Assembly: GCA_045134375.1 (NCBI GenBank)
Contig: JBGUVL010000049.1
Span: forward strand, 1 to 30,905
Source of the DNA: JBGUVL01 sp045134375
GTDB lineage: Bacteria; Bacillota_I; Bacilli_A; Erysipelotrichales; Erysipelotrichaceae
Length of the DNA: 30,905 nt
Reading direction: 5' to 3'
The notes under the pieces were generated by a model. The model saw only the letters and a program-made list of their open reading frames with translations. It had not been told where the DNA came from and searched no databases. Made by a program: the position numbers and the translations under genes. The stretch's first letter is position 1. The number at the start of each line of letters is the position of its first letter. This document shows, one piece after another, positions 24,283-30,905 of this stretch.

Positions 24283-25566
24283 CTAATAATCGAATAACTT
24301 TCTCGTTCCCGTAATATGATTTTTGATCGCATTGTAATCTTTGGAACTAATGTAACCATCGCCATTGACATCACCAACAACTAAATTAGTTCCTGACAAT
24401 GTCTTTGTTTTTGTAATGTGATTTTTGATCGCATTGTAATCTTTAGAACTGATGTAACCATCGCCATTGACATCTCCTAGATTATAGATAATGAACTGAT
24501 AGTCTTCCAACGTAGCTTGAATTGATTCTTTCTTAGTAAACTTCAATTGATAATTCATCTTCATAAGTCCACTTACCGATAAATCCATAGGGTTGCCATT
24601 TGGGTCACAAATACTAATATCATACCATTCATTGCTCAACGAATTCACAATTTCACGATTATAATCGGCATTACTCAAGGAGAAACCAAAGATATAGTTA
24701 TCACGATACGTCAATTTCTTTCCGGTTAAAATCGTTTTTACTTCGGATGGAATCTGTGTGGCTACATTACCTTTATTATAAAAACAACTAACATCAACGT
24801 TCCCAGAAATTCCATTGACTTGCTCACTAGAGCTATATTGCCAACCAAATAATCCATTGTAATAAGTATTATCAAAATTACAGCGGTGGTTGTACTCTGC
24901 AATCCATCCTAAATAAGGTAATATCGATGCCGAATTCATGTAATTTTGAATTCGATTCGTATAACTATAAACTTGAACATTATAGTACCCTTTGGAATTT
25001 AAATAATGAATAAAAGTAGAAATAATCTTTTCGTATTGTGCAACAGAATTTGGTGCATATACCATTCTTGTTCCATTATGATAAGCATTAAAATTTTCTA
25101 AATCATAGTAGATAGGATAATCCATATCATTCAAATTATGTTTTACAATCATTCTCTCAACAAATTGCGCTTCTGCTAATGCTCCTGCTTCATCATCTGC
25201 ATAGCTATATAAATAAACACCATAAGGAATGTCATTGGCTCTTACGCCTGCTAAATTATTTGCTAATTGAGTATCTTCATAATCACTTCCAAAACCCAAT
25301 CGAAGTATCGCGCCATCAATAGAAAAAGCATCTCTATTCCCATGTTTTACCGTATACCAATCAATGGTATTTTGCCACTGGCTGACATCAATGACACGTT
25401 TCGCATTTGCTGTTCCAATTTGTTCTCCCAAACTATTGTAGAAATACTTTACCCCATTAATCATGGTCCAATCGCGATACGTATCTGCATTGACATAAGA
25501 AAATGAAAATAAGCTAATGATAACCACGCTAATGGTTATCATTAATTGAATTCTTCTTTTTTGCAT
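24283..25566 (-). CDS. Secreted GH25 muramidase with C-terminal dockerin module
   Basis: 427 residues. A signal peptide (about 1-27, VNA) is followed by a short WTMINGVKYFYNSLGEQIG cell-wall-binding-like repeat. Residues about 57-265 are a glycoside hydrolase 25 (Cpl-1/lysozyme) barrel, cutting the MurNAc-GlcNAc bond: VIDVSQWQNTIDW with Asp60, GAILRLGFG, and PIYYDLEN with Asp155 and Glu157 as the catalytic pair. Residues about 270-360 form an unrecognised beta-rich domain. Residues 364-423 are a two-repeat dockerin, each DVNGDGYISSKDYNAIKNHI, with calcium-loop D-N-D-Y-D positions intact. I chose ATG 25566, with GGGGGAAAGG upstream. Last gene of the operon; 25 bases after the beta-sandwich gene. 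Confidence 0.9.
   Translation of the reverse strand: MQKRRIQLMITISVVIISLFSFSYVNADTYRDWTMINGVKYFYNSLGEQIGTANAKRVIDVSQWQNTIDWYTVKHGNRDAFSIDGAILRLGFGSDYEDTQLANNLAGVRANDIPYGVYLYSYADDEAGALAEAQFVERMIVKHNLNDMDYPIYYDLENFNAYHNGTRMVYAPNSVAQYEKIISTFIHYLNSKGYYNVQVYSYTNRIQNYMNSASILPYLGWIAEYNHRCNFDNTYYNGLFGWQYSSSEQVNGISGNVDVSCFYNKGNVATQIPSEVKTILTGKKLTYRDNYIFGFSLSNADYNREIVNSLSNEWYDISICDPNGNPMDLSVSGLMKMNYQLKFTKKESIQATLEDYQFIIYNLGDVNGDGYISSKDYNAIKNHITKTKTLSGTNLVVGDVNGDGYISSKDYNAIKNHITGTRKLFDY
24311..24372 (-). repeat. Dockerin repeat DNA copy 1 (of 4)
   Basis: 62-base unit coding for DVNGDGYISSKDYNAIKNHIT in the GH25 gene. It differs from copy 2 at three positions by eye, and shares a 15-base TTTTTGATCGCATT-type core with all four copies. 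Confidence 0.7.
24413..24474 (-). repeat. Dockerin repeat DNA copy 2 (of 4)
   Basis: Second unit in the GH25 gene, coding for DVNGDGYISSKDYNAIKNHI, 40 bases from copy 1. Confidence 0.7.
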
Positions 25567-25590
25567 ATCCTTTCCCCCTGTATACAAAAA

Positions 25591-26961
25591 CTAAACTTTC
25601 TTTTTCTTCAGCATCACAGCCAAGGAAATCGCTGATCCAAATAATACGATTGTTGTTGGAATCAACACAAAAGAAATCATACGATAAAGATTTAATTCCT
25701 TTACGTTTTGATCGTATTGTTCTTGCGTAGCGGCAGCTGCTCCAGAATATAATTGTAATACATTTTCACTTTTTTCGTATTGATACAGGTGCGTTTCGCC
25801 TTTTTCATTCATTAAATACACTAAGACATAATTTTTAAACGTTTTGTCTTTAAACGTCCAACCTTCCATTTTCTTTCCATCAACTTCCACTTCTTTCAAT
25901 GTCAGGCCAGCCATTGTTTTACTATCCTCTGGAATTGTAACTATCGCATATTGATTTCCTAATAACGCAATGGGAATATAAATCGAAGTGATTTCTTTTT
26001 TCTTTTCATCGTAAATATAGTAATGTTCACTATCTTCTCCATCACTCATATAGAGAACAACAAGTCCTGTTAATGTATTTTTTCTTCCCGTTACTTCTTT
26101 ACCGTCAATTTTAAATTTATAATCTTCAAATCCCTCTAGTACAGGAGCACCATGCAAAGAAAGAACTCCCATATTTTTATTTCCTGCACCATTTAAAAAT
26201 ATCGTTGGTTCTTCTTCTACATAGGCATTGATTGTATAGGTTTTTGAATCATTTCCTTCGACGGCTTTAACAACGATCTTGATTTCGTTATTTCCCGCCG
26301 AAAGCTTATGTTCCCCACTTCCTTCCACACTTTTTCCAGTACCTTCTGTTGTTGCACTAACACTGATTTTTTTGGTTCCTCTTGGCAACGTCATTTGATA
26401 AGTTGTTACCTCTGGAGAAAAAGCTGGACTCAGCGTTCCTTCTGATACCGATAGAGAAGCCAATGATAAATTCACTGTTGGTTCTTCTTCCACTACTGTA
26501 CTTGTGTTAGCAGACCCACCTGAGCTACTTCCTCCTCCAGAATGGTTACCGCTTCCGCCACTTGATGGTTGATTTGAACTTGGCGCAACTACGGATACAC
26601 TTACCGTTTGACTTCCAGTAATCGGCGAATCATCAATTTTAGAAGTTACTTCATCGGATTGTCCCGGTGTTCCTGTTCGTACCGTTACGGAAGCCGTTCC
26701 CGTACTTCCTGCTGTAACGGAAAAAGAACAAGCATCATCACAATATTGTGCACTTGGACTTACCGTTGCATTGCTTCCACTAGCATAAAACATTCCAGAA
26801 GCATTTGGTACACTAACATTGACTGTAAAACTTCCTCCTGGTGCAACGCGACTCGTCGAAGCACCAATGGAAAATCCAGCTGCATGCAATACCATCTGGA
26901 AACACAATGTCCCAAACAAACATAATACTAATACTATTGATAAACGTTTTAATTTCTTCAT
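25591..26961 (-). CDS. Membrane-anchored beta-sandwich (Ig-like/cadherin-like) surface protein
   Basis: 456 residues. Signal peptide (about 1-28, HAA). Residues 29-125 are an Ig-like beta domain with a CDDAC disulfide pair (Cys74, Cys78), then a Ser/Gly linker (about 127-155). Residues about 163-248 match the bacterial cadherin-like beta-sandwich family: LSVSEGTLSPAFSPEVTTYQ and GNNEIKIVVKAVEGNDSKTYTI. Residues about 250-400 are a further beta-rich domain I do not recognise. A transmembrane segment (about 425-450) and KKKKV end it; there is no LPxTG. I chose ATG 26961, which has GGGGAG upstream. It sits between two dockerin enzymes, 22 and 25 bases apart, so it may be their surface partner; this is inference. 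Confidence 0.8.
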   Translation of the reverse strand: MKKLKRLSIVLVLCLFGTLCFQMVLHAAGFSIGASTSRVAPGGSFTVNVSVPNASGMFYASGSNATVSPSAQYCDDACSFSVTAGSTGTASVTVRTGTPGQSDEVTSKIDDSPITGSQTVSVSVVAPSSNQPSSGGSGNHSGGGSSSGGSANTSTVVEEEPTVNLSLASLSVSEGTLSPAFSPEVTTYQMTLPRGTKKISVSATTEGTGKSVEGSGEHKLSAGNNEIKIVVKAVEGNDSKTYTINAYVEEEPTIFLNGAGNKNMGVLSLHGAPVLEGFEDYKFKIDGKEVTGRKNTLTGLVVLYMSDGEDSEHYYIYDEKKKEITSIYIPIALLGNQYAIVTIPEDSKTMAGLTLKEVEVDGKKMEGWTFKDKTFKNYVLVYLMNEKGETHLYQYEKSENVLQLYSGAAAATQEQYDQNVKELNLYRMISFVLIPTTIVLFGSAISLAVMLKKKKV

Positions 26962-26982
26962 TATTCTCCCCATTCCTTTCCT

Positions 26983-28740
26983 TTAAAATAACTTTTTATT
27001 CCCCGTAATGTGATTTTTGATCGCATTATAATCCTTGGAACTAATATAACCATCTTCATTTACATCCGCTCTTCTTAAGGTATCCCCACTCAGCGGCTTA
27101 CTTCCTGTAATATGATTTTTGATCGCATTGTAATCTTTAGAACTTATATAGCCATCACCATTCACATCCCCCTTTAAATAAGTTGTCGAAGGATTCTGAT
27201 GATCCGCTTCCTGCACAATGGAAATATAGGCTGCACTTACATACGCATAAAACTTATTAAAATCATAGACTCCATTATCCTGTGTAATGGCACTACGATC
27301 ACTCTTTAACGTAGGATCACTTTGTATTTGATACCATTTTGTATTACCAGAAACATTTTCTCCATTGACTTCTTTTAAAATGAGGAATGGATAATGTCTT
27401 GCCGTTCCACTACAATACAATGAATTAGAAGAACTCGTTGCTTCTTGTCTAATATTTAAAGAATAATTTTCTTCTTTCATACCTATGGTATATTTATTTC
27501 TATCGTTAGTTGAAGAATTGGCATCATAGACCAGCCAACAAATTTCAGCTGCTTTTTCTCCCCAATAAGGATCCGAAGCATACTTCACATTAATTCCACT
27601 TGCTTTATCTCCCAAATGCGATCCATAATATCGACCAGTATAATCAAGTGGGTCCAAATAGCCCTCAGAAATAAAATAACGAGCATGGGAATAGATACTC
27701 ATTTGTGGACTGACATAACCATTCGCACTATCCCCAGCACTAGAATCATATGCCGCATGACCAAACAGGTTATTTTTTTCTTGTGCAATACTACTTGTTC
27801 CCCAAAGACTTTCGTTTGCGGCAACCCCGAACATCAACAACGCATTGGAGCCATACTCATTTTGATATTGAATAAAATATTGACCCATTGCGCTCATTTT
27901 CGAATCCGTCGATCCCACTTTGGAGGCAACAAAGGCATCCAGCATTTCCGCCGTTAGATTCGTTGTAGAACGATGCGATAAATATTGATAGTAATTGTAA
28001 TAAGGTTGATTAGGATTAATCGAATGCGTTCTGCAATCATTTTTATAATCCTCTATCATTTGGGCATACGTTTGATAAAAATAGTGACCATCATAACTAT
28101 AGTAAATTGCATTCTCACTCATATAAGACTGCTTATAACCAATCAAATTGCACATCGAATAATAAGGACTTTTGATATCAGTGGTTCCATAATGATACAA
28201 CTTTCCATTTTTAACATGATAATAGTTGATGGATTTGACTACATTTTCATCATCATAATCAAGAATTTCAACTTCATTCGCATCCACCCAGCCAACGACA
28301 CCCGACTGCATGAACTTTACCTTAGTTCCTTCACTGTTATATCCTAAAAAAGCTCCATCACTAGCATAATAGCCATTGAGGTAGCCACTTCTGCCACTTT
28401 CATCCTCACTATAAAGTGTATTGTATTCCGCACTGGTTTTGGTTTTAAAATTGACCACACCATTCACGATATTGGTTGTTCCACCAATCCCCCCTTGCGA
28501 TGATGAGACAATTCTTTCTTGTTCCTGCTTTTCTTCTTTCACTTTTTCTTCCATTGCTTCCACATCAAGTTCAACGACATTCCCCTCTTGATCTGTGGTA
28601 GTGAAAACATGATCTTCTGGCAACGACGCTCCTACCACAAAGTCATCGTAAACAACTCTGCGATTCCCATTGGAACTAACACCAATGATAAAACCTGCAA
28701 ACAATGTAATACAAATGAAGATAGTAAGTATTTTTTTCAT
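26983..28740 (-). CDS. Secreted glucosaminidase-domain wall hydrolase with C-terminal dockerin
   Basis: 585 residues. N-terminal signal/anchor (MKKILTIFICITLFAGFIIG), then a Glu/Lys-rich linker and an SH3b-like domain (about 105-160: YNTLYSEDESG..VGWVDANEVEIL). Residues about 262-405 are an N-acetylglucosaminidase (GH73-like) domain: MGQYFIQYQNEYGSNALLMF, then GVAANESLWGTSSIAQEKNN with Glu310 as candidate catalytic acid, and SPQMSIYSHARYFISEGYLD. A second SH3-like part follows (about 423-510), then a two-repeat dockerin at 524-583 (DVNGDGYISSKDYNAIKNHI, DVNEDGYISSKDYNAIKNHI). I chose ATG 28740 with GAGGTGATTTTG upstream. First gene of the three-gene operon; it should cut peptidoglycan. Confidence 0.88.
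   Translation of the reverse strand: MKKILTIFICITLFAGFIIGVSSNGNRRVVYDDFVVGASLPEDHVFTTTDQEGNVVELDVEAMEEKVKEEKQEQERIVSSSQGGIGGTTNIVNGVVNFKTKTSAEYNTLYSEDESGRSGYLNGYYASDGAFLGYNSEGTKVKFMQSGVVGWVDANEVEILDYDDENVVKSINYYHVKNGKLYHYGTTDIKSPYYSMCNLIGYKQSYMSENAIYYSYDGHYFYQTYAQMIEDYKNDCRTHSINPNQPYYNYYQYLSHRSTTNLTAEMLDAFVASKVGSTDSKMSAMGQYFIQYQNEYGSNALLMFGVAANESLWGTSSIAQEKNNLFGHAAYDSSAGDSANGYVSPQMSIYSHARYFISEGYLDPLDYTGRYYGSHLGDKASGINVKYASDPYWGEKAAEICWLVYDANSSTNDRNKYTIGMKEENYSLNIRQEATSSSNSLYCSGTARHYPFLILKEVNGENVSGNTKWYQIQSDPTLKSDRSAITQDNGVYDFNKFYAYVSAAYISIVQEADHQNPSTTYLKGDVNGDGYISSKDYNAIKNHITGSKPLSGDTLRRADVNEDGYISSKDYNAIKNHITGNKKLF
27005..27066 (-). repeat. Dockerin repeat DNA copy 3 (of 4)
   Basis: 62-base unit at the end of the glucosaminidase gene, coding for DVNEDGYISSKDYNAIKNHI. 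The most diverged of the four copies. Confidence 0.65.
27107..27168 (-). repeat. Dockerin repeat DNA copy 4 (of 4)
   Basis: 62-base unit in the glucosaminidase gene, coding for DVNGDGYISSKDYNAIKNHI, 40 bases from copy 3. Confidence 0.65.
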
Positions 28741-28768
28741 CAAAATCACCTCGTTGCCACTCTTATCA

Positions 28769-28777
28769 ATTATAACA
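28769..28777 (-). promoter_or_regulatory. Extended -10 promoter of the dockerin operon
   Basis: The minus strand reads TGTTATAAT, an extended -10 about 30 bases before the start codon. The -35 position would fall inside the thrS terminator hairpin. Confidence 0.5.
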
Positions 28778-28780
28778 TGA

Positions 28781-28818
28781 AAAAAAAGAGAATATCGATA
28801 CATTCTCCCTTTTTTTCC
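28781..28818 (-). terminator. Terminator of thrS (symmetrical, bidirectional shape)
   Basis: AAAAAAAGGGAGAAT pairs with ATTCTCTTTTTTTT on the minus strand around an 8-base loop, leaving a U-run. It lies about 50 bases past the thrS stop and directly upstream of the next promoter. Confidence 0.7.
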
Positions 28819-28854
28819 TATTGTTAGCTTTTTTATCTCATTTCATTTCTATGC

Positions 28855-28883
28855 CAATGAAAAACAGAAACTATTTTTCATTG
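28855..28883 (-). other. Perfect hairpin at the thrS stop codon
   Basis: CAATGAAAAA pairs with TTTTTCATTG (10 bp) around a 9-base loop that begins with the thrS TAG stop on the minus strand. No T-run follows, so it is more likely a 3'-end stabiliser than a terminator. Confidence 0.5.
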
Positions 28884-30619
28884 ACATAATAGGTTTTATC
28901 CTTAATTTCTTTCTGAATGAAGGATAAGAATTCTTCCTGTGACATTGTGGTTGTCTTTTGAGAACCATGTCTACGGAAACTAATGGTGCGATCATCTCTT
29001 TCCTGATTTCCAAGAACCAAAGTAAATGGTGCTTTTTTGATTTGTGATTCACGCATACGATAGCCTAATTTTTCATCACGATCGTCCATTTCTACACGGA
29101 TACCATGATCTTGTAATAACTTAAATACTTCTCTACTGTATTCTAAGTGGTATTCATTCTTAACTGGAATAATATTGACCTGAACCGGAGCCAACCAAGT
29201 TGGGAATGCTCCTCCAAAATGTTCAATCAAGATACCAATGAAGCGTTCCACCGATCCAAAAATAACACGATGCAGCATCACTGGTCTAACTTTTTCTCCA
29301 TTTTTATCAACATAAGTTAGATCGAAACGTTCCGGTAAATTCATATCCAACTGAATCGTACCACACTGCCATACTCTTCCCAGAGAATCCTTGATATGGA
29401 AATCTAACTTTGGTCCATAGAATGCGCCATCTCCTGGATTGATCTTATAGTCTTTTCCAGCAGCTTTACATGCGTTTGCTAACGCTTCTTCACTCTTGTT
29501 CCAAGTTTCTAAATCACCAATATATTTCTTTTCTGGGCGTGTACTTAACTCAACATCATAACGTAATCCTAACATCGTATAAACACGATCAATAAATTTC
29601 ATTAAAGTGACTACTTCACTCTCAATTTGATCGGCTCTCATGAAGATATGAGCATCATCCTGCGTAAAGGTACGAACTCTAAATAACCCATTTAACGCAC
29701 CACTTGCTTCATGGCGATGTACTTGTCCCAACTCGCCCATACGAATAGGAAGATCTTTATAAGAATGTAAAGCATTCTTATAAACTAGCATACTACCTGG
29801 ACAGTTCATTGGTTTGATTGCAAATTCACGATCATCCACCATAGAAATATACATATTTTCTTTATAGTTTTGCCAGTGTCCACTGGTTTCCCATAATTCT
29901 TTACTCATCATAATTGGTGTTTTTACAAACTGATAGCCTTCCTTTGCATGTTCTTCGTACCAAAAGTTTTCTAATGTGTTTCTTAATAACATCCCTTTTG
30001 GCAAGAAGAAAGGCATCCCTGGGGCATATTCACTCATCATGAATAATTCTAATTCTTTTCCTAATTTTTTGTGATCGCGTTTCTTAGCTTCTTCTAATAA
30101 GTTTAAATGTTCTTCTAATGCTTCCGCCGTTGGGAAACAACAACCATAGATACGTTGCAATACCTTATTGTCCTTATCCCCTTTCCAATAAGCACCAGAA
30201 TGCTTTAATAACTTAAAGTTTTTGCACATTTTTACCGTTTCCACGTGTGGACCACGACACAAATCGGTAAAATCACCTTGACGATAACAAGTAATCGTAC
30301 CATCTTCCAAATTCGAAATTAAATCTAGCTTGTATTCATCTTCATGGAATAGTTCCATAGCTTCTGCTTTAGAAATCTCTTCACGTACGATACGTTTTCC
30401 ATCTTTACAGATCTTCTTCATCTCTTTTTCAATTTTAGGCAAATCCTCATCACGAATGACATCATCTCCTAAATCAATATCGTAATAGAACCCTTCACTT
30501 ACTACCGGTCCAACCCAAAATTTTGCATGAGGATATAAATGTTTCACCGCTTGCGCCATAACATGAGCACAGGAATGATTTAACGTATGCAATGCTTCAT
30601 CATTTTTAAAATCTACCAT
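28871..30619 (-). CDS. thrS: Threonyl-tRNA synthetase lacking the N-terminal TGS domain
   Basis: 582 residues; Bacillus and E. coli ThrRS are about 640. The missing part is the N-terminal TGS domain; the protein begins directly at the editing domain with HTLNHSCAHVMAQAVKHLYP (His15, His19) and CRGPHVE. The class II core follows: motif 2 GQVHRHEASGALNGLFRVR, the zinc Cys in NCPGS, TFTQDDAHIF, then motif 3 VMLHRVIFGSVERFIGILIEH. The anticodon-binding domain is at the C-terminus (VNIIPVKNEYHLEYS). It charges tRNA-Thr. I chose ATG 30619, with AGGAGGG upstream; the in-frame stretch above is T-box terminator. TGS-less forms are known in Mycoplasma. Under T-box control. Confidence 0.95.
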   Translation of the reverse strand: MVDFKNDEALHTLNHSCAHVMAQAVKHLYPHAKFWVGPVVSEGFYYDIDLGDDVIRDEDLPKIEKEMKKICKDGKRIVREEISKAEAMELFHEDEYKLDLISNLEDGTITCYRQGDFTDLCRGPHVETVKMCKNFKLLKHSGAYWKGDKDNKVLQRIYGCCFPTAEALEEHLNLLEEAKKRDHKKLGKELELFMMSEYAPGMPFFLPKGMLLRNTLENFWYEEHAKEGYQFVKTPIMMSKELWETSGHWQNYKENMYISMVDDREFAIKPMNCPGSMLVYKNALHSYKDLPIRMGELGQVHRHEASGALNGLFRVRTFTQDDAHIFMRADQIESEVVTLMKFIDRVYTMLGLRYDVELSTRPEKKYIGDLETWNKSEEALANACKAAGKDYKINPGDGAFYGPKLDFHIKDSLGRVWQCGTIQLDMNLPERFDLTYVDKNGEKVRPVMLHRVIFGSVERFIGILIEHFGGAFPTWLAPVQVNIIPVKNEYHLEYSREVFKLLQDHGIRVEMDDRDEKLGYRMRESQIKKAPFTLVLGNQERDDRTISFRRHGSQKTTTMSQEEFLSFIQKEIKDKTYYVNEK

Positions 30620-30641
30620 AAGTTTTCCCTCCTATTTTATA

Positions 30642-30861
30642 TAAAAAAGTCTCAACGCCAAAGGACGCTGAGACTTACGTGGTACCACCTTATTTTATGT
30701 ATTTTTCATACACCTCTTACATTTAACGCATGTTCCACGGTACACCCTTTCGGGGACAGCTCCAAGGGAGTAAACCAATATCCTATTCAAGAAGTTTTCA
30801 CCAACCACTTCCCTCTCTACATCAAGAATAAAAGTTCGTATCCTTTTCTTCGCTTTATTAC
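30642..30861 (-). ncRNA. T-box riboswitch of thrS
   Basis: The minus strand carries the T-box sequence AGGTGGTACCACG (30690-30678), then a terminator hairpin GTCTCAGCG...CGTTGAGAC (30674-30649) with a run of six T. The TGGT can pair with a tRNA 3' end. A candidate Thr specifier ACC lies at 30741-30739 but I cannot place it in a stem I loop with confidence. Uncharged tRNA-Thr should allow readthrough into thrS. Confidence 0.9.
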
Positions 30862-30867
30862 TATTAT

Positions 30868-30896
30868 TTTATACAACTTTTAAAGTAGGTTGTCAA
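30868..30896 (-). promoter_or_regulatory. Sigma-A promoter of thrS
   Basis: TTGACA (30896-30891) is a perfect -35 and TATAAA (30873-30868) lies 17 bases on. Transcription would start near 30861, giving a leader of about 240 bases that holds the T-box. Confidence 0.75.
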
Positions 30897-30905
30897 TGAA
30901 ATATA

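Noticed and set aside
26608..26925. Ser/Arg/Cys-rich + strand frame
   Set aside because: It is the antisense of the Ig-like domain and its Ser/Gly linker in the surface protein; low-complexity shadow.
24311..27168. Four spaced, similar 62-base repeats resembling a repeat array
   Set aside because: They are in-frame dockerin coding units in two genes, with no regular spacers, so not CRISPR or a mobile repeat.

Overview
This window looks like a chromosomal segment of a low-GC Gram-positive bacterium (Firmicutes/Bacillota). The AT-rich DNA, strong GGAGG-type ribosome sites, two T-box riboswitches, an L20-type leader, RNase J and the order ftsW-rsmD-coaD all fit. A threonyl-tRNA synthetase without a TGS domain, dockerin-bearing wall hydrolases and a SleC/SpoIID-like protein point, by inference only, to the Erysipelotrichia or a relative. 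I see no rRNA, tRNA, insertion sequence, prophage or CRISPR array.

Layout. 1-965 (-): zinc-dependent phospholipase C family protein, cut by the window edge. 1089-3146 (+): SpoIID-fold protein with four peptidoglycan-binding repeats. 3388-5025 (-): Na/Pi cotransporter with a PhoU-like tail behind a Pho-box-like promoter. 5136-8081 (-): ftsW, rsmD, coaD and a small lipoprotein. 8206-10650 (+): peptide deformylase and RNase J. 10751-14744 (-): pheS-pheT behind a Phe T-box, then a Bcp peroxiredoxin. 15260-17209 (+): Fe-S/flavin enoate-reductase-type enzyme. 17518-18796 (-): infC-rpmI-rplT behind an L20-type leader; L20 carries an extra Rho_N/SAP-like tail. 18956-19924 (-) and 20023-20634 (+): divergent GDPD-like membrane enzyme and a short LCP-like protein. 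20636-22529 (-): feoA-feoB, divergent from gdhA (22711-24042, +). 24283-28740 (-): three-gene surface operon. 28871-30619 (-): thrS behind a T-box.

Most of the window is housekeeping: translation (pheST, thrS, infC, rpmI, rplT, def), RNA decay, cell division, CoA, iron, phosphate and nitrogen metabolism. The most unusual locus is 24283-28740. A glucosaminidase and a GH25 muramidase carry almost identical C-terminal dockerin modules and flank a membrane-anchored beta-sandwich protein. The operon looks like a small secreted wall-remodelling assembly in which the middle protein could be the docking partner; that role is inference. Other notable points are the L20 fusion, the Pho-box-like repeats, and a cluster of TGAAAAT half-sites between feoA and gdhA. 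All calls rest on reading the sequence; no database search was run.
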